From: Rickettsiales bacterium
Lineage (GTDB): Bacteria; Pseudomonadota; Alphaproteobacteria; Rickettsiales; Deianiraeaceae
Assembly: GCA_016735445.1 (NCBI GenBank)
Contig: JAERRN010000017.1
Span: 1-47,059, forward strand
Reading direction: 5' to 3'
Length of the DNA stretch: 47,059 bases
In this document: positions 29,854 to 42,000 of the stretch, one piece after another
Layout of the letters: each line of letters begins with the position of its first letter
How positions within the stretch are numbered: position 1 is the first letter of the stretch
Translations under genes and position numbers: made by a program
Notes under the pieces: model-generated
Told to the model about the DNA's origin: nothing
Databases searched by the model: none
Seen by the model: only the letters and a program-made list of their open reading frames with translations

Positions 29854-30619
29854 TGATATTATAATTAATAAATTAACAAATCACAATAGACATATTGCGT
29901 GCTTAAGTATTTAGCTTGTTAAACTTCCAATGTCAAGAAGTTGTATTTAATCAAAGTGTATTATCTTCTCTTTTGCGTAACACGCAAGTAATTCTAGTCA
30001 CTCTTTTTAATTTTATAATTAGCATTATTGGTAAATATATTAGACTGTATTAACGTAATTACATAGCTAAAGTCTTTAATATTATCTACTGCTGTTTGTT
30101 AGACCTGCGTTAAGGGTGGTAAATATTATGACAAGTTCACGGCAAGAATTACTTTAGTTTTTTATTTTTACACCTATAAGATGTATAAAAGCTATAAAAT
30201 ATTTAACTATTTGTTAATAAATTTATTAAAATGTAGTTGTTTGGTGATATTTTTGATAAATTACTGACCGTATATTATATAAAACCGCTTATTTTGTAAT
30301 AAATACACCTTAATTGTAAGGTGTTGTTATAGTAATTTTATTACGCAACTTAACCAAATTTTAACGGCGCTATCTTTTTAAAAGTAAATATTTTTTTGTT
30401 CGTCTTTCTTATTAAAACACATTTTGTGCCAGATAACCATTAAATGCCTTATAATTTGCATTTATAAATATTGCGTAAATTAGCAAACCATTAAGTAAAA
30501 AAATATTTACAAACTACAGCTGGCTTTGGTAATATTTTTTATTTTAATACTTTTTTATAATATTAGCTGATGTTTTTTAAAAAAATATTAAAGTTAACAA
30601 CCAAAAAAACAAAACAGAT

Positions 30620-30653
30620 GCCTTTATGTAAAAAATAAATCTTACACAAAGGC
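30620..30653. other. Long intergenic hairpin
   Basis: GCCTTT-a-TGTAA ... TTACA-c-AAAGGC (11 bp, one mismatch). Confidence 0.5.
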
Positions 30654-30992
30654 GGTATCGCCAAGCGTTATTTATCTTTTTATTTTTGCTTATATTGGTT
30701 TATAATAAATATACAGGTTAACTATTTTAGTTGGTTAGCTGGTATGCGAGCCATAACTGCTTACGGTATAGCCGTGCTAACTGATTATATTTGCTACATT
30801 GTTTTGCATATAGATGGTGTTTCTATTACAAGAAACGGCAATCATTGTTTTACTAGTTGGAAGGTTTAAAAAGATTATAACTAAGCATATGTAAAACTAT
30901 TACTTTTTTAATTTATTGTTGCCTTTGATTTTTTTTGTTTTATTATTAGATTAATCGTTAGCGTTGGCATTAATTTAATTAACATATTTCCC

Positions 30993-31529
30993 ATGTTGCT
31001 TGACAATATTAAAAAAGTATACCAAAAGCCACTTGTTTTTTTGGCTGTTGTTAATTTTACAACCATTATTGGTATTTTAGGTGCAAACCTTGCAACTTTT
31101 TTTGGATACGAGCCATGCATGTTATGCCATATACAGCGGTTTATTTCTTTCAGTATAGCAATTTTAAGCTCTTTAACTTTTGTTATGTACGGTATAACTG
31201 GTAACAAAAAACAAGTATCCTTTTTTGCAGTTTTTATTTGTTATAATGCAATTGTTTCTCATTTGTTTGCTTGGTACCAATTGCTTGTCGAAAAAGGCAC
31301 AATTCCGTTACCGTCAGTATGCCGGTATGGCAATTTAAACAGTATTGTAGGTATAAGTGTGCAAGATTTACTACAAAAAAAAGTTGCCGCTCCATGTAAT
31401 AAACCAGAATACATAATGGGCTTTTCTATTGCAGAAATAGCACTAATAGGGACTGGCTTGGTTTCTATATTAGCGGTTTTATTTTTATTTAACTATGGCA
31501 AAGATAGATTAAACAGAATTAAGAATTAA
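30993..31529 (+). CDS. dsbB: Disulfide bond formation protein DsbB
   Basis: Four TM, EPCMLCHIQR first Cys pair; second periplasmic loop Cys pair (VCRYG ... APCNKP). Confidence 0.88.
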   Translation: MLLDNIKKVYQKPLVFLAVVNFTTIIGILGANLATFFGYEPCMLCHIQRFISFSIAILSSLTFVMYGITGNKKQVSFFAVFICYNAIVSHLFAWYQLLVEKGTIPLPSVCRYGNLNSIVGISVQDLLQKKVAAPCNKPEYIMGFSIAEIALIGTGLVSILAVLFLFNYGKDRLNRIKN

Positions 31530-31914
31530 CGTTAAAATCAAATAAGCACTTTTGTAATATAAGTTTTTACATTGTATTGCGCTATTGTTGGTTGTTAATA
31601 ATGGTCTTTATTGTCCTTATACAAAACTGAGAAACTTCTTATTTATTCCTGTGCTAGGCCTTATATAGTTTTTGTGTTATTTATTTTTTAACAGATAATT
31701 AGCGTTTAGCAATTTTGGTACACTTGTGTAAATAAGTTACATTTGCAACAGCAATAAAGATGGTAAAAAATAAAGCATATACAGTATTTACAACTAAAAC
31801 TTAGTATACATTTAGCGATACTTTACTTGTGTTATAGCATTGTATAATTAACGTGGTGACTTTCTACAGCTTGTTATGCAACGTTGTATTACAGGATGTT
31901 TAGTTATAAGTTTG

Positions 31915-33381
31915 TTATACCGTTCCAGATAATATTATATCTGTTAAGTATGGCATAATAACAATTAAACAACACAGTATACCCATAACAATTAATATAC
32001 CAATTGGCAATTCTACTTGAAAATGTGTCGTTCTATGTTTTTTTGGTATAAAAAGAAAATTATATAGTATGTCAAAAACGTAATAAGCGCTAAGAAAACT
32101 CGCTATTATAACCATAGCGACAAGTGCGTATTCTCCGCTTTCTAATAATGTGCTAAAAATATTATATTTTGCATGAAAGCCAATTGTTGGCGGTAGGCCT
32201 AACACCGATAAACAACTTAACATAACAGCAAAAGACACTACGGGAGATTTGCGCCAGATAGAGCTTATGCTTTTAAGTTGGTAATTTCCATACACGGTAT
32301 ATGCTGCCCCAGTTGCAAAGAATAGTGTTATCTTGCCAACACTGTGTGCTACCAACTGTACAAGCCCTGCTTTTATACTGGTTTTTGTTAATATACTAAA
32401 CATTAACAAAGAATAACCTAACTGACTAATTGTTGAATACGCTAGCCTTTCTTTTAAATTAGACGTCATAATTGCTTTAGATATTGCAATAAAAATTGTT
32501 ATTAACGACACTATTGTGAATAAATTTATATTATTTATTTTGTACAGCTGAATTGATAGCAACTCTGAACCAAACACGCCTGTTATACTTTGTAAGATTA
32601 CAAATAGGCCACTTTTAACAACAATAACTGTATGTATTATTGCACTAACAGGCGCTGGCGCTATCATTGCTTTTAATAACCAGTTACCAAGCGGAAAAAT
32701 TGCAGTTTTTGCTATTCCAAATAGTATACAGAAAAACAATATATTAATACTTAGTTGCGACAAGTTCGCGCTATGTAAAATACCTAATGTTGAAAATGAC
32801 AACGTACCAACGGCACTATGTATTATTATTAAAGCTGGTACAACAAATATTGTTGATGAGCCTATTAAATATGATAAGTATTGTTTACCAACTAATCTAG
32901 ATTGTTTACTCATTGGATATATTACCAATGGGTAAGTTGTTACTGTGATTAACTCATAAAATATAAAACTTGTTACTAGGTTGTTAGATATTGCTATTGC
33001 GAAACATGCAAATATTGCAATATGTAAAAATGCCAGAATTTTTTTTGGAAAGGGTTCTTTTTGTGCGTTAAAATATGAAAGTGTATAGATAATTGATATT
33101 GGATACAATGTTGATACCAAACCAAGAAATACTAAACCATATTGATTAGTTAAAAAAGAGTATTTAACGCTATGAAGCACATACGGAATTGATACCTGAA
33201 TTCGCATTTTGCTTACCGTTAACACGTATATTGTGATTGTTGCGCATAACCATGTTAGAATTGACAAAACAATTGTGGCAATGTCGATGTACTTAGAATA
33301 TTTTTTATTACTGTATAAGCAAGATAGCATTGCCGATAGTAATGGAAAAATAAAAATTAATACGAAACCAAATATCAACAT
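31915..33381 (-). CDS. Proton-translocating antiporter/quinone oxidoreductase-type subunit (MrpD/NuoN-like)
   Basis: GIAKTAIFPLGNWLLKAMIAPAPVSAIIHTVIVVKSGLF; LAYSTISQLGYSLLM; LGLPPTIGFHAKYNIF. Confidence 0.88.
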   Translation of the reverse strand: MLIFGFVLIFIFPLLSAMLSCLYSNKKYSKYIDIATIVLSILTWLCATITIYVLTVSKMRIQVSIPYVLHSVKYSFLTNQYGLVFLGLVSTLYPISIIYTLSYFNAQKEPFPKKILAFLHIAIFACFAIAISNNLVTSFIFYELITVTTYPLVIYPMSKQSRLVGKQYLSYLIGSSTIFVVPALIIIHSAVGTLSFSTLGILHSANLSQLSINILFFCILFGIAKTAIFPLGNWLLKAMIAPAPVSAIIHTVIVVKSGLFVILQSITGVFGSELLSIQLYKINNINLFTIVSLITIFIAISKAIMTSNLKERLAYSTISQLGYSLLMFSILTKTSIKAGLVQLVAHSVGKITLFFATGAAYTVYGNYQLKSISSIWRKSPVVSFAVMLSCLSVLGLPPTIGFHAKYNIFSTLLESGEYALVAMVIIASFLSAYYVFDILYNFLFIPKKHRTTHFQVELPIGILIVMGILCCLIVIMPYLTDIILSGTV

Positions 33382-33506
33382 ATAAGTATAATAACTTAAT
33401 TTTTAAATAGATTAATACCGTTTACAATATACTAATTATATTGATAACTTACAAGATTAAAGGGGACAAAATAATATTGTTTATTGCCGTGATTTATTAA
33501 ATTTAC

Positions 33507-35171
33507 TTATAGCTTTGTTTTTGCACCTTCCTCTATTAGCTTAGTAAACAATGGATGTGGTTTAAAAGGGTTGCTTTTAAATTCTGGATGATACTGGACG
33601 CCTATAAAAAAAGGATGGCTTTGTGGGTATTTATTAGATCTTTGTAGTTCAAATATTTCTGGTAAATTTAATGTTGCAGATCTACCAGAGAAAACACCAC
33701 CTGTTTTCGCAAATTCTTCTTGTTTAGCTTCAATAATTTGGTATCTGTGTCTATGCCGTTCTGATATTGTATTGCTTTTGTAGATTTCTTTAGCGATGCT
33801 ATTATTTGCAATTGTTACCTTGCTTGCCCCTAAATGCATTTTTCCATCAAACTGACTTGTAGATTTTGTATTTATTAGGTCTTTATTTTCTTCGTCCTTC
33901 CATTTTTTTATTATTCCTACTATGCATGCTTCTGTATTTGCAACAGATGGGTTTATTTCGGTAGAGTTTGCATTTTTTACATTTAAAACATTTCTAAAAT
34001 ACTCTATAACTGCTAGTTGCATTCCAAAGCAAATTCCTAAAAATGGTATTTTATTTTCTCTTATATATTTAATGGCTTCTATTTTACCTTCTATTTGGGT
34101 TTTACCAAACCCAGCTGCGACAACAATTGCTTTAAAAGGTTTTAATTTGTTGGCAACGTTAGATTTATCAATGTTATCTGAAGACAGTATTGATAAATCT
34201 AATTTAAGGTTATTTGCAATACAAGCATGATTAATTGCTTCTACAAGTGATTTGTATTGGTCGGCATTTGTGTCGTATTTACCAATAATTGCAATTTTTA
34301 TTGTTTTATTTATATTTTGCATTTTTTTAACAAAATTTTCCCATTTTAATAAGTATTTTTTATCTACTTCACTGTTTATTCCTAATATCGATAAAACACG
34401 TGTATCTAGACCATTCTCGGCATATTTAGTAGGTGCTTGGTATACGCTGTCTAAGTCTGGTGCATTTATAACGTTACATTCTTCTACATTGCAAAACATA
34501 GATATTTTTTTACGGATTTGTTTATTTATTGGCATTTCCGTTCTGCACAATATTATATCTGGTTCAATTCCAAGCGACATTAATGTTTTAACAGAATGTT
34601 GTGTTGGTTTAGTTTTTAATTCTTGCGCAACACGTATATAAGGTAACAGTGTTACATGTATAAATACAATATTTTTTAGGTTAATTTTTCTAGAGAATTG
34701 GCGAACTCCTTCTAAAAACGCTACACCTTCAATATCTCCAATGGTTCCACCAATTTCACATATTGTAAAATCAAACTTACTTTTATCTCTGTCAATAAAT
34801 TCTTGTACAAGGTTTACAAAGTGTGGCACAACTTGCACTGTTTCCCCTAGGTATTTTCCTGATCGTTCATTTTCAAGTAAAGATTGGTACAGTTTACCGC
34901 TAGTTACATTGGAGTTTGCCGTTGTATGTTGTTCTAAAAATCTTTCATAGTGGCCAAGGTCAAGGTCGGCCTCTGCCCCGTCCTCTGTTACAAAAACCTC
35001 CCCATGTTGTGTTGGGCTCATTGTTCCGGGGTCTACATTAAGGTATGGATCTAGTTTTTTAATATTAACCTTATATCCTCTTGCCTTAAGTAAGGCACCT
35101 AAACTTGCAGCTGCTATTCCTTTTCCTAACGACGACACAACGCCACCTGTAACAAATATAAATTTTTGCAT
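33507..35171 (-). CDS. pyrG: CTP synthase
   Basis: FIFVTGGVVSSLGKGIAAASLGALLKARGYKVNIKKLDPYLNVDPGTMSPTQHGEVFVTEDGAE; glutaminase LGICFGMQLAVIEY. Confidence 0.98.
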   Translation of the reverse strand: MQKFIFVTGGVVSSLGKGIAAASLGALLKARGYKVNIKKLDPYLNVDPGTMSPTQHGEVFVTEDGAEADLDLGHYERFLEQHTTANSNVTSGKLYQSLLENERSGKYLGETVQVVPHFVNLVQEFIDRDKSKFDFTICEIGGTIGDIEGVAFLEGVRQFSRKINLKNIVFIHVTLLPYIRVAQELKTKPTQHSVKTLMSLGIEPDIILCRTEMPINKQIRKKISMFCNVEECNVINAPDLDSVYQAPTKYAENGLDTRVLSILGINSEVDKKYLLKWENFVKKMQNINKTIKIAIIGKYDTNADQYKSLVEAINHACIANNLKLDLSILSSDNIDKSNVANKLKPFKAIVVAAGFGKTQIEGKIEAIKYIRENKIPFLGICFGMQLAVIEYFRNVLNVKNANSTEINPSVANTEACIVGIIKKWKDEENKDLINTKSTSQFDGKMHLGASKVTIANNSIAKEIYKSNTISERHRHRYQIIEAKQEEFAKTGGVFSGRSATLNLPEIFELQRSNKYPQSHPFFIGVQYHPEFKSNPFKPHPLFTKLIEEGAKTKL

Positions 35172-35280
35172 TAGATTAATATATAAAATATACTTGCTAT
35201 TTTATTAATATTGTACAACAAAAAAATCAATCTATTTTGTATAAATTGTTAATTATTTTATTGTAAAGCTTTATAAACGT

Positions 35281-35976
35281 ATGCTACATAAATTGTATAA
35301 AATCTCTATTTCCTTTCTTGTTACTATATTAGTGTTAGCTTTTCTCACTAAAGGCTGGTCAATTATTTGTACTAAAATTGCAATTAAGCTGTATTACGGC
35401 TCTAGATCTTCTTGGGACAGAATTTATATTTTGTCAGATATGAACATGAATAACGCTATAGCCGAATTTATTGCAGATTTAGCGTATCATGTTGTTGACG
35501 AACCAACCTCTATTATTTACTTAACACCGCAAGAATGTATTTTAAATAAATGCAGACCAGATTTAATTTTATCCCAAGAGGTTTCTTTTTTTGTAGGGAA
35601 TAGTTCAAATTACCAAACTGGCAAGTTTAGCTCTTCAGTTATAGACTATGTTAATTTGGCAGATTATTCTATAGACAGTAGCGAGGGGATTATTGGATTA
35701 AACATATGGGGTGATAGAATTTTATTTGGTATACCTAAAAAACCACCTCATAAATTATTTGCGCCTATGATGGTTCGTTATATTGTAGAAGATGAGCTTT
35801 TTAAAAAAACATTGATGATACAAGATAGAGTTAGACAAATGGAAAAAGCAAAAACATTTAGAAGTAAGAAGGTAAAATCTATGCGCAACAAAGCGGTAGA
35901 GCATTATAATTTTGCCAGATTTAAAGATAATGCAAAAATTAATCAGCATTATTCGTTTAAACCTAACAATAAATAG
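35281..35976 (+). CDS. Hypothetical membrane-anchored protein, likely operon partner of the downstream giant ORF
   Basis: 231 aa, one N-terminal TM, stop 25 nt before the next ORF on the same strand. Confidence 0.6.
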   Translation: MLHKLYKISISFLVTILVLAFLTKGWSIICTKIAIKLYYGSRSSWDRIYILSDMNMNNAIAEFIADLAYHVVDEPTSIIYLTPQECILNKCRPDLILSQEVSFFVGNSSNYQTGKFSSSVIDYVNLADYSIDSSEGIIGLNIWGDRILFGIPKKPPHKLFAPMMVRYIVEDELFKKTLMIQDRVRQMEKAKTFRSKKVKSMRNKAVEHYNFARFKDNAKINQHYSFKPNNK

Positions 35977-36001
35977 TTGGTTTTGTTAATTTTTTTTAAT
36001 T

Positions 36002-39000
36002 ATGCAAAAAAGAGAACAAAAGTTATTATATAAATATAACGGCTGTTGTTATGTTTATTCTGCTTTCATTGCCTTTTCATCGTTTATTTTTATATTTTTT
36101 GGTTGCGTTTTTGCTGCTGAAACATTTGATCAGTCTGTAATAGCTGGGTGTACTCTTAAAACTTTACAAAACGAAGACGTAGTACAGATTTGTGAAGGTA
36201 CAGACATACCTCAGGTGGTTTTTAATAATAAGTCTGGTGGCTCTGCGTTTCCTAATGCCAAACGTGGCGCTATTACTGGCGCTTCTATGGTTGGCGATGG
36301 TATGGTTTGGGTACAAAACGCTACCCAGTTAGATGGTAGAGAAACGTTAGAAATTTGCGAGTCAAAAAGCACAGTGCTTGGCGTTATTGAGCAATGTAAA
36401 CGCTTCAATGTTGGCCACAATAGCATTACTTTGTCTGATGGTTTATCTATTGAAGTTGCAAAATTGAGGTTAAATTTGCTATCCGATAGTTCTTCATCGT
36501 ACAACGGACGTACGATAAAAAAAGGTGTTCATTCTAATGGTTATACATTTGTTTTAATGGGAGATGACTGCCCATATGAATCTGCTTCAAATGCGGTAAA
36601 TGGCGTTTGCAGTGTTTCTTCTGGTATAAAAAGTGGCTTTACAAGAGATAATAACTGTTATTTAAAAAAAGATTATATTTCTATGTCTTGCGGGTTGGAG
36701 ATAGAGTGCCCATGTGACAACAGTAATTATAAATGCGATAATAATTTTAACCCTACAGGTGACAACCCTTTTAAAGACGATGAAAATATTAAAACTTGTT
36801 ATCAGTGTTTTGCAAACGTAAGAAAGGCGTTAAAAAATTGCATTGCAGCCACAGCTGTAGACAGCAGTTTACTTAAAGCTTATAATGCTACTAATTTTTT
36901 AATTAGATCAAAACTTACTAGTAGCTATGGTGAGGGTACTTATTTGTGCGCTTTTGCTATAGTAGGTAAAAAAAACGCTAAGAGACTTGGCTGTTCTAAA
37001 TTTATACCTGGCTTAGGCCCTAGACCTTACCCTAGAATTGCAAAAGCAGACGATATGATGAATCTGCAAATGTACCCTGCTGCTCATTTGTTTTTAATTT
37101 ATCCCTTCGTTAAAAGTTTTAGAGATAACGATGAAAAACCTTCTATTTGCAGTGATGGGAAAGCGGAACTTGGAGAAAGCGAGAGAGGAACATTTTTTAG
37201 ACCTAAAATAAAAATACTTCTTTCTGACACTTTACGTGTTATTACTTTTAACCCAGATGTTAGAGCGGACATGAATGTCGTTTACGGTTCGACAAAGTAT
37301 AACGCTAATGGAAAAATGGTTTCTGGTTGGAATGAAAATATTCCATTAAGAATGGAATCTTCAGAATTAGATAAATCAACATGTACATATATTAATACTG
37401 GTTACAATACATATGTCTGCACTCGTCTTGAATACGATGATTCAAATGGTCGATCTGTATACGCCGCATATCATGTACCATCTTTAACAGGACAGACTTC
37501 CGTTAGTGAGACTTGTTTATCTTTAGGTAGCAGAAATGCCTTAGTTTTTTTAGGCTCTACTGATAGACCACCTTTAAAATACTCATTAGATAACAATGGC
37601 GCACCTTTGTTGCCAGTTTATATTAAATTAATTAACCCCCAAGACTCGGATAAAAGATATCCAGTTAGTGTTACGTTTGATCCTAAGCTTGTGTATTCTG
37701 ATATTGCCGGTTACCATGATGACATACCTGTCGTAAGTGTAAATCTTACACCATCCAGATACGAACCATTATCGGAAACTATTGTAGAAGGAGAGAGATG
37801 TACTATGTTGTTTAATTATAAAATTTGCATAGAAGAAGATAAATGTAATGCTTTAGATTACATAGATGAAAGGGTAAAGAATAAAGCTGATTTGTCATCA
37901 TGCGATACTGCTTTTTGCAGAATATATAAATCTTTATATATACCATGTGAAAGGAGGACGTATTGCAATAGAGATTATCAGACCGTTGCCAAGTGTCAGC
38001 AAAATTTTCATTATGCAAATTTACTAAAATTAGACGAGTCATTTAGCGGTTATACGGTTCAAGATCAATGGACTCCTTCTGTATGCCTTACTATGGATAC
38101 GGTGCCTATTCTTAACGCGGACACACAAAGACTGTATGGATTTTATGGGGATCCTGGTGTTGAAGTTGGCGTTGAAATGGTTGACCAAAGAACTGGTCGC
38201 AGTGGTAAGTTGTTAAAAACATTTGAAATGGACAATGTGTTAATTCATAACAATATATTACCAGTGCATAGTTCTTATTTTGAGAAAGGTGAATTGGGTG
38301 GTGTTGTGAATCAAATTAAAACTACAGAGTACGAATACGGTGACTCTGTCGCTGTTGCACATTTTGGCGCTAGTTGCGATGATAACTGTTTACAAAACAG
38401 CATTAGGGTTAGGCGCCGCAATATGAGAGAGCTTGGTGGATGTATAAATTTTAATCCAGCTAGTGACGCTTCTTCTTTGGTTGAGTCTTGGGATCCTATA
38501 TCTCAGTCTGGTACAATGTCTGTAAATACCACTGTTACAGATATTTATATCCCACTTGCTTGCAGGTATTTGGATTTACAGTTTCAAGGTCCTGGTGGTG
38601 GCGCGAGCTCACCAAGTAAAGGCTCTACTATTGCGTATCAAAACGATGGTTACGCCGTGTCTAGCGGGTCAACTGGTGGACACGGTACTCTTGTTTTTGA
38701 CTCTATGAGTCAGGAAGGAAATGATTTTTTAAGGATAGTTAGAGGAAATTCTGGCAATAATTATGGCTCTACAAATGCCTTTGGCGCTGTTTGTAGAAAC
38801 TGGGTTATTAGCAGTGGTGGTTATTCAATTCAAAACTGGGACTACAATGCCATTGGCATATTAACAGCGACACAGGAGATAGCGTATGCGTATGGTGGCG
38901 TTGGTAATGTTGATATGGGTTCTGTGTGTGGTATATATGACAGAGTTTGGATACCCTACGGTACTGCAACTCATAACGAAAATTATTTCTTTAAAGGGTC

Positions 39001-42000
39001 GTACTTAAATGCTAGCGATTTGTTTAAAAAGATGGGTTCGTTTAACGGTAAAAGCACTATTGCTGGTAAACAGGGTACAAGAGAGTACGGTATGAACAAC
39101 ATGTTTGGTAATCGGAATTTGTTTGGTTATTCTGGCATTACTAATACAAAATGTCGCAGAAAAGCTCTTGGGATTTGCTGGAGTAGGAGTTGGTCTATAA
39201 CACCTGGTGGCCCTAGTGGTGCGATAATAAATCCGTCTAGGGTTAGAAAAAATGGCAGCATTATTACTTTGGACGCAAATTCACCTAGAGATCCTGAATG
39301 CATATCAATGTGTCCTAGAATGAACATAAAAATGATGTTAAAAAGCAAAGATGTTGTTTGCGAATATGGTGCATCTCGTGTCTCAAATTTAGGTATACCT
39401 TTCGATGTTAAAAAGTACGATAATCAAGTTCCAGCTGGAGGATATGGGATTCCTAGTTATTGCACAGATAAAGATGGGATTGTTTACATATCGAGCTCTG
39501 ATATGAGTATACAAAAATGTCCAAATGGTAAAGTAATGTATACTGGTAACGATCGTTTGTATAGTTTATGTGTTGATACTAATTCACAAAGTAATGCTTT
39601 AAAAACAATTTTATCTTCTGATGCAACAGAAATGGCTGGTGCGGGTATATATTGTAATCCGCAGGACAAAGATTGTAGCGCCACCAGATATTGGGACGCA
39701 AAAAAAAGTAGAGGAATTGTGCTAGAATCATCTTTGTCTAGTTTAAGTAAGTTTGGTCGTAAGTGCTTAGCTCACGGGATGTGGGCTACTAAAACAGGTC
39801 CAAATTCTAATGTTCCCATACAGGTGTTATCAAAAGCATCTTACCAAGTTATAAAGCCATATTTATATAGCAGAGATGTTAACCCTGGCGACGTAACCGC
39901 TGGTATTACTACTTTTCAACCAAATTCTCTACCTATATCGAATATTAGCGAAAAAGACCCAATTATTGTACGAGATGACGGTATTGTGCCAAGCGATCCT
40001 GCCGATTCTGGCTCAGGCAATTTATTAGATGATCTACTTGCTCCAGGAGGTGATGAGATGTTTAACTCTTTTTCCGCTGATTGCCCATATGTTGGTGGCA
40101 CGCCTAGCAATTGTCCGTCTGGCACTCTTAAAGACGGCGTTAACATAGGTAATAACTGTATATTATTTAAGGAGTCATTAATTGCAGAAGAGGGATGTCA
40201 ATTAGAAGATAAATGTTTATGTAATTTTGACGGTATTATTTGTGATAGTGATTATTTACCAATTACCAGTTCTTCTCGAATTCCAGATACCTTAAGAGGT
40301 GATACAAAAAATACCCATATTTCTTCAAATATATCTTTTGATAAAATCGATTTTTTATCTGCAGAGGCTAATGGTTCATCTATGATGACGCAATATCCTT
40401 GGAGTGTTGTGACAAAAGATAACGTTAATAAACGTTTTATACTTGCTCTCAACGACACTATTCATACTAAAGCTATCGATGTGTTTTTTTTCGTTCCTTC
40501 CTATGCTAATCAGTTTTGGCATGTTACCGTTGATAACGGTAGATACCGTGATGACAGTAGTGGTCTTTTTACATACGTTCCCCCGTACGGAAACGATAAA
40601 GGTTTTGTGTTAAATTTACTTGCTGAGTATGGTTTTAAAAATGCAATTATTCAAAGCGATAATGGTTTAATGATTCCACAGGAAAAAATAAATTGTTTTA
40701 ACTGTCTTTCTCGTATAAGAAGGGTGTTTGACAAATGCATGAATAAAGCTAATGAAGCTGCGATGAATCCTATTACAAATCCTTCAGAAGGTAATGTAAA
40801 TTCATCTATTGTACCGTATGGTTCTGCTCGTGGTTTAAGTATTAATAATTTTATTAACCAATCTTTTGGCACAGAAATAGAATTTAAATGTCCTGCCATT
40901 AATCCCGAAAATGTACCATTTGAAAGTATGTATTCTTTAAATGCCATTTGGCCAGAATCTGTTTCTGGTTCGCAGGTGGGTATGTTACGCTGTATGGCGG
41001 GTTTTGTACCAAATGTTAACGCTTCTTTAATGCGTCGTTTTTGCTCTTTTCTAGGTACTTGGAAAGGGGTATCTGTTAGCGGTGATAAGCCATGTTTATA
41101 TACTTGTGAAGAGACAGAGGATTCAGCGAATGCAATCAGGTGGGAAAGTCCGGTAAATTATTCAAACCCAATTAGCTTACCAATGTGTATGCCTGCAAAA
41201 GCATTAATATACGTTGGTGGCGTTCAAAAAGTTGTTGAAGTTGCAACTAGGTTACCAAATGGCGTAAACCCGTCAACATGGGCACGAGTTTGCCATATGC
41301 CTGCCGCACAAGATCCGGTTAAATATTCTTCAGTTAGTCAATTAAACCCAATGGGTAAAATGCCTTATTGGGGCGCACAGCCTTCAGGTTCAAAGTGCGT
41401 TCCGACATCCTTTCTTGGCGAATGCCGTGTTGATAGAAATTTATGCTACGACTCTGCAAACGACGGAGAGGACGCTGTTGGTTATTGCTCTGATGAGACA
41501 GAGTATGTAGTAAATTCAATTTCTACTAGCCCACCTACACCAACAATACAAAATGGCGTTCCTACCGATTACAACGCAAAGGATGTGTATATTTTTGCTA
41601 ACAATATAACAATGGAATGTATATTTGACAAAACGACAGCTTCAAGTTCGGATATAAGGGGATATTTGCCATTTTCTAGTTTTAGCACAACTGTTAACCC
41701 AAATACAGTTTTAGTTTGCACTACTTCTGTAAGAAAATCTTTCTTAGCTTCTTTTCCTAACGACTCTGACTACGGTATGTTCTATGAGTTTTCTGAAAAC
41801 AATACACCCGTAAGAGACCTTAGCGCTTTTAGCGCACAGTTAGCCTTAGATTTGGAAACAAAGGTTAAAAATGATATTGCGATTAAGGGTGAAAATTGCT
41901 TATTTCCTGAAAGCAATCCTGATTATGATAGACTTTCTTCTATTATGAGCGCGTACGCGTTATGTAGTTCTGTTTGTTTTGATGTGTCTACTTCTAGATT

